Positions 9,920 to 20,895 of a stretch of DNA of 64,000 nt are shown here, one piece after another. The first letter of the stretch is position 1, and each line of letters begins with the position of its first letter. The notes beneath the pieces were generated by a model, which was not told where the DNA came from, ran no database searches, and was given only the letters and a program-made list of their open reading frames with translations. This DNA is from Rhodoferax sp. (GTDB lineage: Bacteria > Pseudomonadota > Gammaproteobacteria > Burkholderiales > Burkholderiaceae_C), in the NCBI RefSeq assembly GCF_018780565.1, contig NZ_JADMJN010000010.1, forward strand, positions 124,001 through 188,000, given 5' to 3'. The translations under genes and the position numbers were made by a program.

Positions 9920-10315
9920 TTAGGCGACGTAGCAGAGCACTTCGCCACCGACACCGGATGCGCGCGCTTTGCGATCAGTCATGACGCCCTTGGGTGTTGT
10001 GACAATTGCCACACCAAGACCGTTTTGAACTTGGGGAATGGCATCACTGCCACGGTATACACGCAGGCCTGGACGGCTCACACGCTCAATACGCTCAATA
10101 ACAGGGCGACCAGCGTAGTACTTCAAAGCGATTTCAAGCTCAGGCTTTCCGCCTTCGGTTTTCACTTTGTAGCCATCAATGTAGCCTTCGTCTTTCAACA
10201 CTTGCGCAATCGCCACCTTCACTTTGGAAGAGGGCACGCTCACAGTAGTTTTTGCCACCATTTGCGCATTGCGGATGCGTGTCAACAGGTCGGCGATGGG
10301 ATCACTCATGCTCAT
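9920..10315 (-). CDS. rpsH: 30S ribosomal protein S8
   Basis: The 131-residue product begins [19 protein letters not shown] kept the first ATG (10315) because GGAG lies 8 bases before it; a second ATG at 10309 would be 14 bases away. It ends with the conserved [21 protein letters not shown]8 binds the central domain of 16S rRNA and in E. coli is the translational repressor of the spc operon. Confidence 0.97.
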   Translation of the reverse strand: MSMSDPIADLLTRIRNAQMVAKTTVSVPSSKVKVAIAQVLKDEGYIDGYKVKTEGGKPELEIALKYYAGRPVIERIERVSRPGLRVYRGSDAIPQVQNGLGVAIVTTPKGVMTDRKARASGVGGEVLCYVA

Positions 10316-10333
10316 ATATATGTCTCCTACCGC

Positions 10334-10639
10334 TTACCAGCTGGCCTTGACTATGCCGGGGATTTCCCCTGCAAAAGCCATTTCACGAATTTTTGCGCGC
10401 GCCAGACCAAAGTGCTGGAACGTGCCGCGAGGGCGACCAGTGATTGCACAACGGTTACGCTGACGCGTCGGATTTGCATTGCGCGGGAGCTTTTGCAAGC
10501 CCAAACGGGCTGCGGCACGCTCTTCATCGCTACGCTTTGCGTCATTGGCAATGCCTTTGAGCTCCGCGTGTTTTTTCGCGTACTTGGCAACCAGATTGTC
10601 GCGCTTGAGTTCGCGCTGAATTAAAGCCATTTTAGCCAC
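10334..10639 (-). CDS. rpsN: 30S ribosomal protein S14 (zinc-free long form)
   Basis: The 101-residue product begins [20 protein letters not shown]. The C-terminal core [20 protein letters not shown] has a single Cys in place of the two CxxC pairs of the zinc form, so this is the long C-minus type. S14 is in the 30S head. It is 8 bases downstream of rplE. Confidence 0.97.
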   Translation of the reverse strand: MAKMALIQRELKRDNLVAKYAKKHAELKGIANDAKRSDEERAAARLGLQKLPRNANPTRQRNRCAITGRPRGTFQHFGLARAKIREMAFAGEIPGIVKASW

Positions 10640-10647
10640 GGGTCACC

Positions 10648-11187
10648 TCAGTTCTTGAACGGGAAACGGAAACCCGCGAGCAGTGCCTTGCACTCTTCAT
10701 CGGTCTTGGCCGTTGTGGTGATACTGATATTGAGACCACGCAAGGCATCCACCTTGTCATATTCAATTTCAGGGAAAATAATCTGCTCTTTGACGCCGAT
10801 ATTGTAGTTACCACGGCCATCAAACGCACGACCGGAAATACCACGGAAGTCGCGAACACGCGGCAACGCAACCGTCACAAAACGATCGAGAAACTCGAAC
10901 ATTTGCACGCCACGCAAAGTTACCATGCAACCAATGGCCTGATCTTCACGGATCTTGAAACCCGCAATAGCCTTCTTGGATTTGGTAACCACAGGCTTCT
11001 GGCCCGCAATTTTGGTCAGATCACCCACAGCGTGATCCATAACCTTCTTGTCGGCAACGGCCTCACTGACACCCATGTTCAGGGTGATCTTGGTAAGACG
11101 CGGAACCTGCATCACAGAGGTGTAGCCAAACTTGGCCATCAGATCTGGCGCGACTTTTTCGCGATAGTGTTGTTGCAAACGAGCCAT
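10648..11187 (-). CDS. rplE: 50S ribosomal protein L5
   Basis: The 179-residue product has [39 protein letters not shown] and the conserved [20 protein letters not shown]5 binds 5S rRNA in the central protuberance and touches P-site tRNA. The ATG is 2 bases past the rplX stop, so translation is probably coupled. Confidence 0.98.
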   Translation of the reverse strand: MARLQQHYREKVAPDLMAKFGYTSVMQVPRLTKITLNMGVSEAVADKKVMDHAVGDLTKIAGQKPVVTKSKKAIAGFKIREDQAIGCMVTLRGVQMFEFLDRFVTVALPRVRDFRGISGRAFDGRGNYNIGVKEQIIFPEIEYDKVDALRGLNISITTTAKTDEECKALLAGFRFPFKN

Positions 11188-11189
11188 GC

Positions 11190-11510
11190 TTATGCCACCT
11201 TGATTTCTTCACCGCTGGATTTGTAAACGCGCACGCGCTTACCATCAGCCAGCAACTTGATGCCCACACGATCAGCCTTGCCAGTAGCAGCATTAAAAAT
11301 GGCCACATTGGACTGATGAATCGGCATGGATTTTTCAACGATGCCACCAACCGCACCCTTGAGAGGATTTGGTTTGGTATGTTTTTTTACAACATTGACA
11401 CCCTCGACGAGCACATAGGAATCATCCTTGCGCAAGGCAATTTTGCCGCGCTTTCCCTTGTCGCGCCCAGTCAGCACGATGATGTCGTCGCCTTTGCGAA
11501 TCTTGTTCAT
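11190..11510 (-). CDS. rplX: 50S ribosomal protein L24
   Basis: The 106-residue product begins [20 protein letters not shown], the KOW motif. [16 protein letters not shown] and [18 protein letters not shown] follow. L24 starts 50S assembly near the tunnel exit. It lies 9 bases after rplN. Confidence 0.98.
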   Translation of the reverse strand: MNKIRKGDDIIVLTGRDKGKRGKIALRKDDSYVLVEGVNVVKKHTKPNPLKGAVGGIVEKSMPIHQSNVAIFNAATGKADRVGIKLLADGKRVRVYKSSGEEIKVA

Positions 11511-11519
11511 GGCGCGTCC

Positions 11520-11888
11520 TTACAAAACTTCAGGAGCCAAAGACACGATCTTCATGAACTTTTCAGTACGCAATTCACGCGTAACCGGTCCAAAGATACG
11601 GGTGCCAATCGGCTCCAATTTGGCATTCAGCAACACTGCCGCATTGCCGTCAAATTTAACCAAAGAGCCATCGCCACGGCGAATTCCCTTGGCCGTACGA
11701 ACCACTACCGCACTGTAGATCTCGCCTTTTTTGACGCGACCACGCGGAGCAGCCTCTTTAATACTCACTTTAATGAGATCGCCAACACTTGCATAGCGAC
11801 GCTTGGACCCACCCAGCACCTTGATGCACAGGACGGACTTTGCGCCAGTATTGTCGGCAACTTCTAATCGAGATTCAGCTTGGATCAT
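11520..11888 (-). CDS. rplN: 50S ribosomal protein L14
   Basis: The product is 122 residues from the ATG at 11888 ([20 protein letters not shown]). An in-frame TTG at 11903 overlaps the GGGAA ribosome site and is not used. [15 protein letters not shown] and ARIFGPV-type ends ([19 protein letters not shown]) are conserved. L14 forms an intersubunit bridge. It is the first gene of the block here: no rpsQ or other S10-operon gene precedes it in the window. Confidence 0.98.
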   Translation of the reverse strand: MIQAESRLEVADNTGAKSVLCIKVLGGSKRRYASVGDLIKVSIKEAAPRGRVKKGEIYSAVVVRTAKGIRRGDGSLVKFDGNAAVLLNAKLEPIGTRIFGPVTRELRTEKFMKIVSLAPEVL

Positions 11889-12045
11889 TTCAATTATTCC
11901 CAACTTGCACCAGGAAGATCAACCCACCCGCATTAAGCCGGCGATCAAAATTCCCAATCAGTCTTGGGCCCGTCGTCCGCAACATGAACCACTCACATTG
12001 CATCCTTTGGGCAGATACTTCATACTTTTTCAAGCGAAGCCCACG

Positions 12046-12074
12046 ATTATGCCGAACTTTAAATCCCTCGTCAA
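12046..12074 (-). promoter_or_regulatory. Sigma70 promoter for the rplN-rplQ ribosomal block
   Basis: On the minus strand TTGACG (12069-12074) and CATAAT (12046-12051) are separated by exactly 17 bases, five of six matches to each consensus hexamer. Transcription would start near 12039, leaving a leader of about 150 bases before rplN. The 321-base gap between rplN and glpD (11889-12209) holds no gene that I can support; this promoter and leader are what it contains. Confidence 0.72.
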
Positions 12075-12209
12075 CAAGATTTAGTGCGGCATTTGCAAAT
12101 AAAACGCACCAGAGACCGAAATATGTGGATATTTGAGCCTCATGGACTCCGCCATCGGGCGAATTGAGGGATTTTTCTAGGAAATTCGTTCAAAAACGCG
12201 TCGCCTCGA

Positions 12210-13817
12210 CTATTCCGGAAGGCGCAAATAGTGCTCGGACAGCGCCAGAAACGGATTCACCTCAGGGTCTATGCCGGTTTCCTGCAAAAGTATTTCACCC
12301 ACTTTGGCTGCGACTGAACTGGCCAGGCGGGCGTCTAGAAACAACAACCGTGAGCGGCGCGCCAAAACGTCTTCGACCTTGATGGCGTATTCATAGCGGG
12401 CGGCAAAACGGACCATTCCCTCGGTCAAGCCCTCACATAAGGTATTGCGCGAGCCCGGCATCTCCATCACCTTCGGCTGCTCATCTCCATAAGAATGCAG
12501 GCCTGGCGGCATGCAGATGGAGCGGATCTGCGCCTGGGGAATGTTGGCGCCGATCAGCTTCAAATGGGTGGTGACGCCTTTCCTGCGTTTTTCGAGCAAT
12601 GATTTTTCTGCGCACTTGTCCAGTACATCCTCGGCCATGGCGCGGTAGGTGGTCCACTTGCCACCGGTCACCGTCACCAGCCCACTGCGGCTGACCAACA
12701 CCGTGTGCTCGCGGCTGATGCCTTTGGTGCTGTCACCGTCGTCGTCCTGCGGCTTGACGAGCGGGCGCAGGCCCACCCAGACACTTTTGACATCGGCACG
12801 CTTGGGGGCTCGACTCAGATAGCGAGCCGATTCAGTCAGAATGAACTCCACCTCCTCCTTGAATGGAAGTGGCTCGCGGGCCAAATCGTTGCGCGGTGTA
12901 TCGGTCGTTCCCAGGATGACCTTGCCCAACCAGGGAACTGCGAACAAGACTCGTCCGTCAGCTGTTTTCGGCACCATCAGGGCGACATCGCCCCCCAGAA
13001 ACTCGCGGTCCACCACGATGTGGACGCCCTGGCTGGGCGCCACCATCGGTTTGGTGGGGCGATTGCCCATGGCGCCACTGACCGCGCCATCCTTCTGACG
13101 GAGTTCATCGACCCAGACGCCAGCGGCATTGACAACACAACGTGCCTTGACGGGGTATTGCTGGCCCGTCTGCGTATCTTCGCAGACCAGCCCCGCTACC
13201 TTGCCCGCCTCGTAGAGAAGATCTTCGGCACGGCAATAGTTGACCAGCAAAGCACCTTTGGACGCCGCTGTGCGCGCCAACGCCAATGCCAACCGGGCAT
13301 CGTTGAACTGCCCATCCCAGTATTTGACGCCACCCTGCAGGCCCAAGGGGCGCGCGGTAGGCAACAAATCCAGGGTCTCATCGCGATTTAAGAATTCGGT
13401 TTTGCCCAAGCCGGCCTTGCCTGCCAGAGCGTCATACATCTTCAGGCCAATGCCATAGAAGGGGGTTTCCCACCACTTGTAGGAGGGCATGATGAAAGGA
13501 AGCGGTTGCGCCAGGTGTGGCGCGTTATTCAGCAAGGTCGTTCGTTCGTGCAAGGCCTCGCGCACCAGCGAAATGTTCCCTTGGGCAAGGTAGCGCACAC
13601 CGCCGTGAACCAGCTTGGTTGCACGTGAGGAGGTACCTTTGGCGAAATCATGGGACTCGACCAATATCACCCTGAAGCCGCGAGCAGCGGCATCCAAAGC
13701 CACGCCAAGGCCCGTCGCCCCGCCCCCGACAACGGCGATGTCATAGGTTTCTCCCTTTGCCAACTGGGAGATAAGGTCTTCACGACGGGTCAATTGGGGC
13801 AGCATTTTTGTAGCCAT
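12210..13817 (-). CDS. glpD: Aerobic glycerol-3-phosphate dehydrogenase
   Basis: The 535-residue flavoprotein oxidises sn-glycerol-3-phosphate to dihydroxyacetone phosphate and passes electrons to quinone at the membrane. The FAD site is YDIAVVGGGATGLGVALDAA (about 24-43). The substrate/FAD motif KGTSSRATKLVHGGVRYLAQ and the later VTVTGGKWTTYRAMAEDVLD are intact. It lies downstream of the glycerol importer, after a terminator, so it may have reduced read-through expression or its own promoter. The ribosome site is weak (AAGACAA). It completes the pathway begun by GlpK. Confidence 0.96.
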   Translation of the reverse strand: MATKMLPQLTRREDLISQLAKGETYDIAVVGGGATGLGVALDAAARGFRVILVESHDFAKGTSSRATKLVHGGVRYLAQGNISLVREALHERTTLLNNAPHLAQPLPFIMPSYKWWETPFYGIGLKMYDALAGKAGLGKTEFLNRDETLDLLPTARPLGLQGGVKYWDGQFNDARLALALARTAASKGALLVNYCRAEDLLYEAGKVAGLVCEDTQTGQQYPVKARCVVNAAGVWVDELRQKDGAVSGAMGNRPTKPMVAPSQGVHIVVDREFLGGDVALMVPKTADGRVLFAVPWLGKVILGTTDTPRNDLAREPLPFKEEVEFILTESARYLSRAPKRADVKSVWVGLRPLVKPQDDDGDSTKGISREHTVLVSRSGLVTVTGGKWTTYRAMAEDVLDKCAEKSLLEKRRKGVTTHLKLIGANIPQAQIRSICMPPGLHSYGDEQPKVMEMPGSRNTLCEGLTEGMVRFAARYEYAIKVEDVLARRSRLLFLDARLASSVAAKVGEILLQETGIDPEVNPFLALSEHYLRLPE

Positions 13818-13835
13818 TTGTCTTGTAAAAGAAAA

Positions 13836-13864
13836 GGCCGTGTGGCAGATTTGCTCACACGGCC
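13836..13864 (-). terminator. Terminator between glpV and glpD
   Basis: A perfect 9-bp stem (GGCCGTGTG / CACACGGCC) with an 11-base loop is followed on the minus strand by TTTTCTTTT. It comes 35 bases after the glpV stop and ends 18 bases before the glpD start, so it should lower glpD transcription relative to the importer. Confidence 0.8.
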
Positions 13865-13898
13865 GACCTTTAGAGCATTTAAGTTTTCACAGAGCCGA

Positions 13899-15629
13899 TT
13901 AACGTGTTTTACCGTTTTTCCACGCGTTCAGCAGTGTGTCGTAGGCAATGGTTTCGCCCTTGGGCTTTTCGTTCGCCAACTTCTTCCATGGTGCACCCTT
14001 GTCGCTCAGCCATTTGCTGGGGTCCGACTTGGCATTGAGTTTGGGTGGGCACACGGCCATACCTGAGCGCTCCAGGCGACCCATCACGTCGTCCATTTCG
14101 TTGGCCAGGTTGTCCATGGCCGCCTGGGGAGTTTTTTCGCCCGTGACAGCCACCGCCACATTTTTCCACCACAGCTGTGCCAACTTGGGATAGTCAGGCA
14201 CGTTGGTTCCGGTAGGGGTCCAGGCCACACGGGCCGGGCTGCGGTAGAACTCCACCAGTCCACCCAATTTGGGAGCCATGGCGGTCATGGCGGCGGACTT
14301 GATGTCGCTTTCGCGGATCGGGGTCAGGCCCACGGTGGTTTTCTTGAGCGAGGTGGTCTTGGCCGTCACGAACTGGGCGTACAGCCATGCCGCAGCCACC
14401 TTGTTGGCGTCGTGGTCCTTGAAGAAAGTCCATGAGCCCACGTCCTGGTAACCGTTTTGCATGCCTTGTTTCCAGTACGGGCCGTTCGGGCCCGGTGCCA
14501 TGCGCCACTTGGGTGTGCCGTCTGCATTGACCACGGGCAGGCCTGGCTTGACCATGTCGGCCGTGAACGCGGTGTACCAGAAGATCTGCTGGGCAATTTG
14601 CCCCTGTGCCGGCACGGGACCCGCTTCACCAAAGGTCATGCCAATGGCTTCCTTGGGCGAGTACTTCTTCATCCAGTCGATGTACTTGGTCAGGGCATAG
14701 ACGGCTGCCGGCGAGTTGGTTGCGCCACCACGTGCAACCGAAGCGCCCTGTGGGGTGCAGCCGTCAGCCGAGGCACGGATGCCCCACTCGTCAACCGGCT
14801 TGCCATTCGGGATGCCGATATCGGCAGAGCCGGCCATGGACAGCCAGGCATCGGTAAAACGCCAGCCCAGCGATGGATCTTTCTTGCCGTAGTCCATGTG
14901 GCCATAGATTGGCTTGCCGTCAATGTTCTTGACGTCATTGGTGAAGAACTCAGCGATGTCTTCGTAGGCACTCCAGTTCAAGGGGACGCCCAGGTCGTAT
15001 CCGAATTTGGCCTTGAATTTGGCTTTCAGGTCGGCGCGATCAAACAAGTCGGCACGGAACCAGTACAAATTGGCGAACTGCTGGTCAGGCAACTGGTACA
15101 GTTTTCCGTCGGGTGCGGTCGTGAAGCTGGTGCCGATGAAATCCTTGATATCAATCCCAGGATTTGTCCACTCCTTGCCTGCGCCGGTCATGTAGTCGGT
15201 CAGGTTCAGTATCTTGCCGTAGCGGTAGTGGGTTCCAATCAGATCAGAGTCCGTGATCCAGCCGTCATAGATGGACTTGCCGGATTGCATGGAAGTCTGC
15301 AGCTTCTCGACCACGTCGCCCTCGCCAATCAGGTCATGCTTGACCTTGATGCCGGTGATCTCTTCAAACGCCTTGGCAAGTGTCTTGGACTCGTATTCGT
15401 GCGTGGTGATGGTCTCGGACACCACCGAGATTTCCTTCACGCCTTTGGCCTGCAACTTTTTCGCAGCATCGATAAACCATTTCATCTCTGCGGCCTGCTG
15501 GGTCTTGGACAGGGTCGAAGGCTGGAACTCGCTATCGATCCATTTCTTCGCAGCGGCTTCATCAGCCCAACCCTGACTGCCCACGGCGCAGGCGACAGCC
15601 ACCGCCAATACGGAATATCTCAATTTCAT
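13899..15629 (-). CDS. glpV: Glycerol ABC transporter, periplasmic binding protein (GlpV type)
   Basis: This is a 576-residue solute-binding protein of the large family-1 type, with a signal peptide ending near QGWA (residue 23). The fold is recognisable from EISVVSETITTHEYESKTLA, WITDSDLIGTHYRYGKI and LPDQQFANLYWFRADLF. The length and the neighbours (two ATPases, two permeases, a DUF2160 protein, glpD, glpR, glpK) match the rhizobial glpSTPQUV glycerol importer. The ATG at 15629 was chosen because GGAG lies 7 bases before it; a TTG two codons upstream is less likely. Glycerol as substrate is inferred from context. Confidence 0.88.
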   Translation of the reverse strand: MKLRYSVLAVAVACAVGSQGWADEAAAKKWIDSEFQPSTLSKTQQAAEMKWFIDAAKKLQAKGVKEISVVSETITTHEYESKTLAKAFEEITGIKVKHDLIGEGDVVEKLQTSMQSGKSIYDGWITDSDLIGTHYRYGKILNLTDYMTGAGKEWTNPGIDIKDFIGTSFTTAPDGKLYQLPDQQFANLYWFRADLFDRADLKAKFKAKFGYDLGVPLNWSAYEDIAEFFTNDVKNIDGKPIYGHMDYGKKDPSLGWRFTDAWLSMAGSADIGIPNGKPVDEWGIRASADGCTPQGASVARGGATNSPAAVYALTKYIDWMKKYSPKEAIGMTFGEAGPVPAQGQIAQQIFWYTAFTADMVKPGLPVVNADGTPKWRMAPGPNGPYWKQGMQNGYQDVGSWTFFKDHDANKVAAAWLYAQFVTAKTTSLKKTTVGLTPIRESDIKSAAMTAMAPKLGGLVEFYRSPARVAWTPTGTNVPDYPKLAQLWWKNVAVAVTGEKTPQAAMDNLANEMDDVMGRLERSGMAVCPPKLNAKSDPSKWLSDKGAPWKKLANEKPKGETIAYDTLLNAWKNGKTR

Positions 15630-15724
15630 TGTCAATCTCCTCAGGTCTAATAAACCCCTGTGTGAAAGGCTGCTACGGCTCCAGGGGAAACAAGCCGGTC
15701 CTTGTTAATAAAAGTGAAATCGCG

Positions 15725-16033
15725 CTAGCCTTTGCGCATGATCAGCGCGAGCAGGGCCATGGAGATCGGAAAACTGATCCAGATCGACGGTTCCGTCTCC
15801 AGGCTCATCCACTGCATCAGCTTTCCACTGAGCCCGACAAACGTCAGGTTGACGTAGGCGGCTGCCAGCAAACCAATGAACAGCCGGTCACCACGGGTGG
15901 TTTCCATGGGAAGAAATCCCCGGCGTAGCGTGGTGGGGGATTTCATCTCCCAGACGGTCATACCGAACAGCATCAGCACGATGCAGGAAAAAAATACAGC
16001 CACAGGGGTGGTCCACGCCATCCAATCGAACAT
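15725..16033 (-). CDS. glpU: GlpU-type DUF2160 small membrane protein
   Basis: The 102-residue protein has three hydrophobic spans (about 8-28, 50-68, 78-98) with a central WEMKSPTTLRRGFLPMETTR loop, as in DUF2160. In rhizobia GlpU is a small membrane component encoded between GlpQ and GlpV, as here. Its precise role in glycerol uptake is not settled. It lies 12 bases after glpQ, so it is co-transcribed. Confidence 0.85.
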   Translation of the reverse strand: MFDWMAWTTPVAVFFSCIVLMLFGMTVWEMKSPTTLRRGFLPMETTRGDRLFIGLLAAAYVNLTFVGLSGKLMQWMSLETEPSIWISFPISMALLALIMRKG

Positions 16034-16045
16034 GTTGATCTCCTC

Positions 16046-16850
16046 TCAAACGCGTCCCATCGCGAAACCCTTCGCGATGTAGTTACGAACAAACCAGATC
16101 ACGATCGCGCCCGGCACAATGGTCAGAACACCGGCTGCAGCCAGGGTGGCCCAGTCCATGCCTGAAGCGGATACCGTGCGGGTCATGGTGGCGGCAATCG
16201 GCTTGGCGTTCACACTGGTCAGGGTACGGGCCAGGAGCAATTCGACCCAGCTGAACATGAAGCAGAAAAATGCCGCGACGCCAACACCGGCCTTGATCAA
16301 AGGCAGGAAGATCGTGAGAAAAAACCGGGGGAATGAATAGCCATCGATGTAGGCGGTTTCATCAATTTCCCTCGGGATGCCACTCATGAATCCTTCCAGA
16401 ATCCAGACCGCCAGAGGCACGTTGAACAACAGGTGCACGAGGGCCACAGCGATATGGGTATCCATCAGACCCACCGAGGTGTAGAGCTGAAAAAATGGCA
16501 ACAGGAACACGGCGGGTGGCGTCATGCGATTGGTCAGCAACCAGAAAAACACATGCTTGTCGCCAAGGAAGCTGTAGCGCGAAAACGCATACGCCGCTGG
16601 CAAGGCCACGGTCAGGGAAATCACGGTATTGATGCCGACATAGATCAGGCTGTTGATGTAGCCCGAGTACCACGCGGGGTCAGTCAGGATCGTCTTGTAG
16701 TTGTCCCAGGTGAAGTGCTCGGGAAACAGGGAGAACCCGGCCAGGATCTCGTTGTTGGTCTTGAAAGACATGTTGACCATCCAGTAGATGGGCAACAGGG
16801 CGAAAACCACATACGCCAGCATGAACAGCGAGCGCTTCTGAAATTTGGGC

Positions 16851-16858
<8 letters not shown>
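16046..16858 (-). CDS. glpQ: Glycerol ABC transporter permease (GlpQ type)
   Basis: The 270-residue inner-membrane permease is of the MalG/UgpE class. The EAA loop that docks to the ATPases is EGFMSGIPREIDETAYIDGY (about 165-184). About six spans are predicted. The ATG at 16858 follows GGAGG by 6 bases and overlaps the end of glpP by 8 bases; an upstream GTG at 16864 is an alternative. It pairs with GlpP to form the channel. Confidence 0.9.
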
Positions 16859-18817
<1,959 letters not shown>

Positions 18818-18818
18818 G

Positions 18819-19892
18819 TCAGCGTCCTCCGCCCCGCACCGGAGACAGTGCAAGCGTCCCCTCGGCGTCAAACACATAAACCTGTGCAGGGTTGAAATAC
18901 AAGGTCACCAGCGCACCCAGGTCAAAGTGATGCACACCCGTGAGTTGCGCCACCAATTCGCCCACTAGGGTGTGCACGTGAACAAAGGTGTCAGAGCCGG
19001 ATATCTCGGCCAGTTCCACCTTGCCCGGCAATGCCACATCACCGTCTCTGGCACTCACATGCAAGGCGCTGGCGCGCATACCAACCGTCAATTTCCCTGA
19101 CGATCTGGCAGGCAGGGTTATTTTTAACAGTGGCCCGCCGTCAAGCTGCACGCCTTCGGCGCCGGCCATGGCAGGCAACAGGTTCATGGGCGGATCGCTG
19201 AACGCGCGCGCCACCCGCAGCGATGCCGGTTTGTGAAACACGTCCGCAGTGGGGCCGTATTGAAGCAGCTCACCCGCATCCATGACGGCGGTGTAGCCAC
19301 CCAGCAGCAGTGCTTCGCCGGGCTCGGTGGTGGCATAAATCACCGTGGAGTCACCGGCTGCAAACAAGGCGCTCAGTTCATCCCGCAATTCTTCGCGCAG
19401 CTTGTAGTCCAGGTTGACCAGCGGCTCATCGAGCAGCATCAGGGGCGCGCCCTTGGCCAGCGCGCGTGCCAGGGCTACGCGCTGCTGTTGACCACCCGAG
19501 AGCTCCGCTGGCAAGCGGTCCAGAAACATGTCGATATGGAGCTTTTCAGCCAGTTCGCGCACGCGTTGGTCGATATTCTTTTCTCCACGCAGCTTCAAGG
19601 GGGACGCGATGTTGTCGCGCACCTTCAGGGACGGGTAATTGATGAACTGCTGGTACACCATGGCCACATTGCGCTCGCGCACGGGCATGCCCACCACATT
19701 TTGGCCATCCACCAGCACCCGGCCACCCGACGGAACATCGAGCCCCGCCATGATGCGCATAAGACTGGTCTTGCCGGCCTGGGTGGCACCCAGCAGCACG
19801 GTCACGGCACCGCTGCGCGGGGCCAGACTCATGTCATAGAGCCAGGTCTGTGGCCCCACCTTCTTGTTGATGCCTTCAAGGCTGAGTTGCAT
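18819..19892 (-). CDS. glpS: Glycerol ABC transporter ATPase (GlpS type), H-loop His missing
   Basis: This is a 357-residue ABC ATPase and the first gene of the importer operon. Walker A GATQAGKT (35-42), signature LSGGQ (131-135) and Walker B LMLLDEP (151-157) are good. At the H-loop the sequence is IYATTEPGEAL, so Thr189 stands where the catalytic His should be. It complements GlpT, which has the His but a broken signature. The C-terminal half is a TOBE-type regulatory domain. The ATG at 19892 is best placed behind AAGG; a GTG just upstream is possible. Confidence 0.9.
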   Translation of the reverse strand: MQLSLEGINKKVGPQTWLYDMSLAPRSGAVTVLLGATQAGKTSLMRIMAGLDVPSGGRVLVDGQNVVGMPVRERNVAMVYQQFINYPSLKVRDNIASPLKLRGEKNIDQRVRELAEKLHIDMFLDRLPAELSGGQQQRVALARALAKGAPLMLLDEPLVNLDYKLREELRDELSALFAAGDSTVIYATTEPGEALLLGGYTAVMDAGELLQYGPTADVFHKPASLRVARAFSDPPMNLLPAMAGAEGVQLDGGPLLKITLPARSSGKLTVGMRASALHVSARDGDVALPGKVELAEISGSDTFVHVHTLVGELVAQLTGVHHFDLGALVTLYFNPAQVYVFDAEGTLALSPVRGGGR

Positions 19893-19949
19893 CACGCTAC
19901 CTTTGTTCAGATGTACTTGGAGTCGGATTTGATTCCAACGGCCGTTATT

Positions 19950-20011
19950 ATTGTTCGTTTTTATTCCTTTATCGTCAGTAATAACCCTATGGATGTTCTT
20001 TTTTGTTCGTT
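19950..20011. promoter_or_regulatory. Two candidate GlpR half-operators in the glpS/glpR divergent region
   Basis: ATTGTTCGTT (19950-19959) and TTTGTTCGTT (20002-20011) each match the E. coli GlpR half-site WATKTTCGWT at nine of ten positions. They are direct repeats 52 bases apart, about five helical turns. A weaker match, TGTTTTCGTA at 20859-20868, lies ahead of glpK. GlpR repression of the importer, of itself and perhaps of glpK is inferred. Confidence 0.5.
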
Positions 20012-20052
20012 TTAAAGTCGCAGCATCCCGAATTCAGGTTGAAAATAGAAGC

Positions 20053-20820
20053 ATGAACCCCAACCCCCGACAACTCACTTTGCTGACTTTCGTGCGCGCT
20101 CAAGGCTCCGTCACGGTCGAACAATTGGCAGAAAAATTGGGCGTTACCCTGCAGACCGTGCGCCGCGACGTGCAACGCCTGGCAGATGAAGGCCTGCTCG
20201 CACGCTTTCATGGCGGCGTGCGTGTTCCGAGCTCGACCATCGAAAACATTGCCCATCAGCAACGCGAAAACCTAAACGCAGAAGGCAAATCCCGCATTGC
20301 CCGCGCGGTGGCTGCAGCCATACCCAACGACTGCTCGCTGATCCTGAACATCGGCACCACCACCGAGGCCATTGCCCGGGCACTTCTGCATCACACGGGG
20401 CTGCGTGTCATTACCAACAACCTGAATGTGGCGACCATCCTGAGCGCCAGTCCCACCAGTGAGGTGATCGTGGCCGGTGGCGTCGTACGGGGCCGGGATC
20501 GCGGCATCGTGGGTGAAGCGGCAGTCGATTTCATTCGACGTTTCAGAGTGGACATCGCCGTGATCGGCATTTCCGGGATTGAAGCCGACGGCACCTTGCG
20601 CGACTACGATTACCGCGAAGTCAAGGTTTCCCAAACCATCATTGCCCATTCACGGGAGGTATGGCTGGCTGCCGACATCAGCAAGTTCAATCGCCCCGCG
20701 ATGGTGGAAGTCGCCACCCTGTCGCAGATTGACCGCCTGTTCACAGACGCACCACCCCCCGAGCCCTTTCCGGCCCTGCTGGCCGAGGCCCAGGTACGCT
20801 ACGAGGTTGCGCCCAGTTGA
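20053..20820 (+). CDS. glpR: DeoR-family glycerol-3-phosphate regulon repressor
   Basis: The 255-residue product has an N-terminal DeoR helix-turn-helix (about 5-58; GSVTVEQLAEKLGVTLQTVR) and a C-terminal sugar-phosphate sensor domain (about 75-250) with LILNIGTTTEAIARAL and GGVVRGRDRGIVGEAAVDFI. GlpR proteins release DNA on binding glycerol-3-phosphate. I set the start at the ATG at 20053 (MNPNPRQLTLLTFVRAQG), which fits the family; the longer open frame upstream runs across the putative operator. It is divergent from the importer operon and upstream of glpK. Confidence 0.93.
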   Translation: MNPNPRQLTLLTFVRAQGSVTVEQLAEKLGVTLQTVRRDVQRLADEGLLARFHGGVRVPSSTIENIAHQQRENLNAEGKSRIARAVAAAIPNDCSLILNIGTTTEAIARALLHHTGLRVITNNLNVATILSASPTSEVIVAGGVVRGRDRGIVGEAAVDFIRRFRVDIAVIGISGIEADGTLRDYDYREVKVSQTIIAHSREVWLAADISKFNRPAMVEVATLSQIDRLFTDAPPPEPFPALLAEAQVRYEVAPS

Positions 20821-20895
20821 CGGGCATGCCGCGTTGGGCTGACCCATGCACAAACGCCTGTTTTCGTATCCCATTCTTATTTCTATGGTGACCCC

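Noticed and set aside
14457..15650. 397-codon plus-strand open frame over glpV
   Set aside because: It lies wholly opposite a recognised binding protein and shows no domain.
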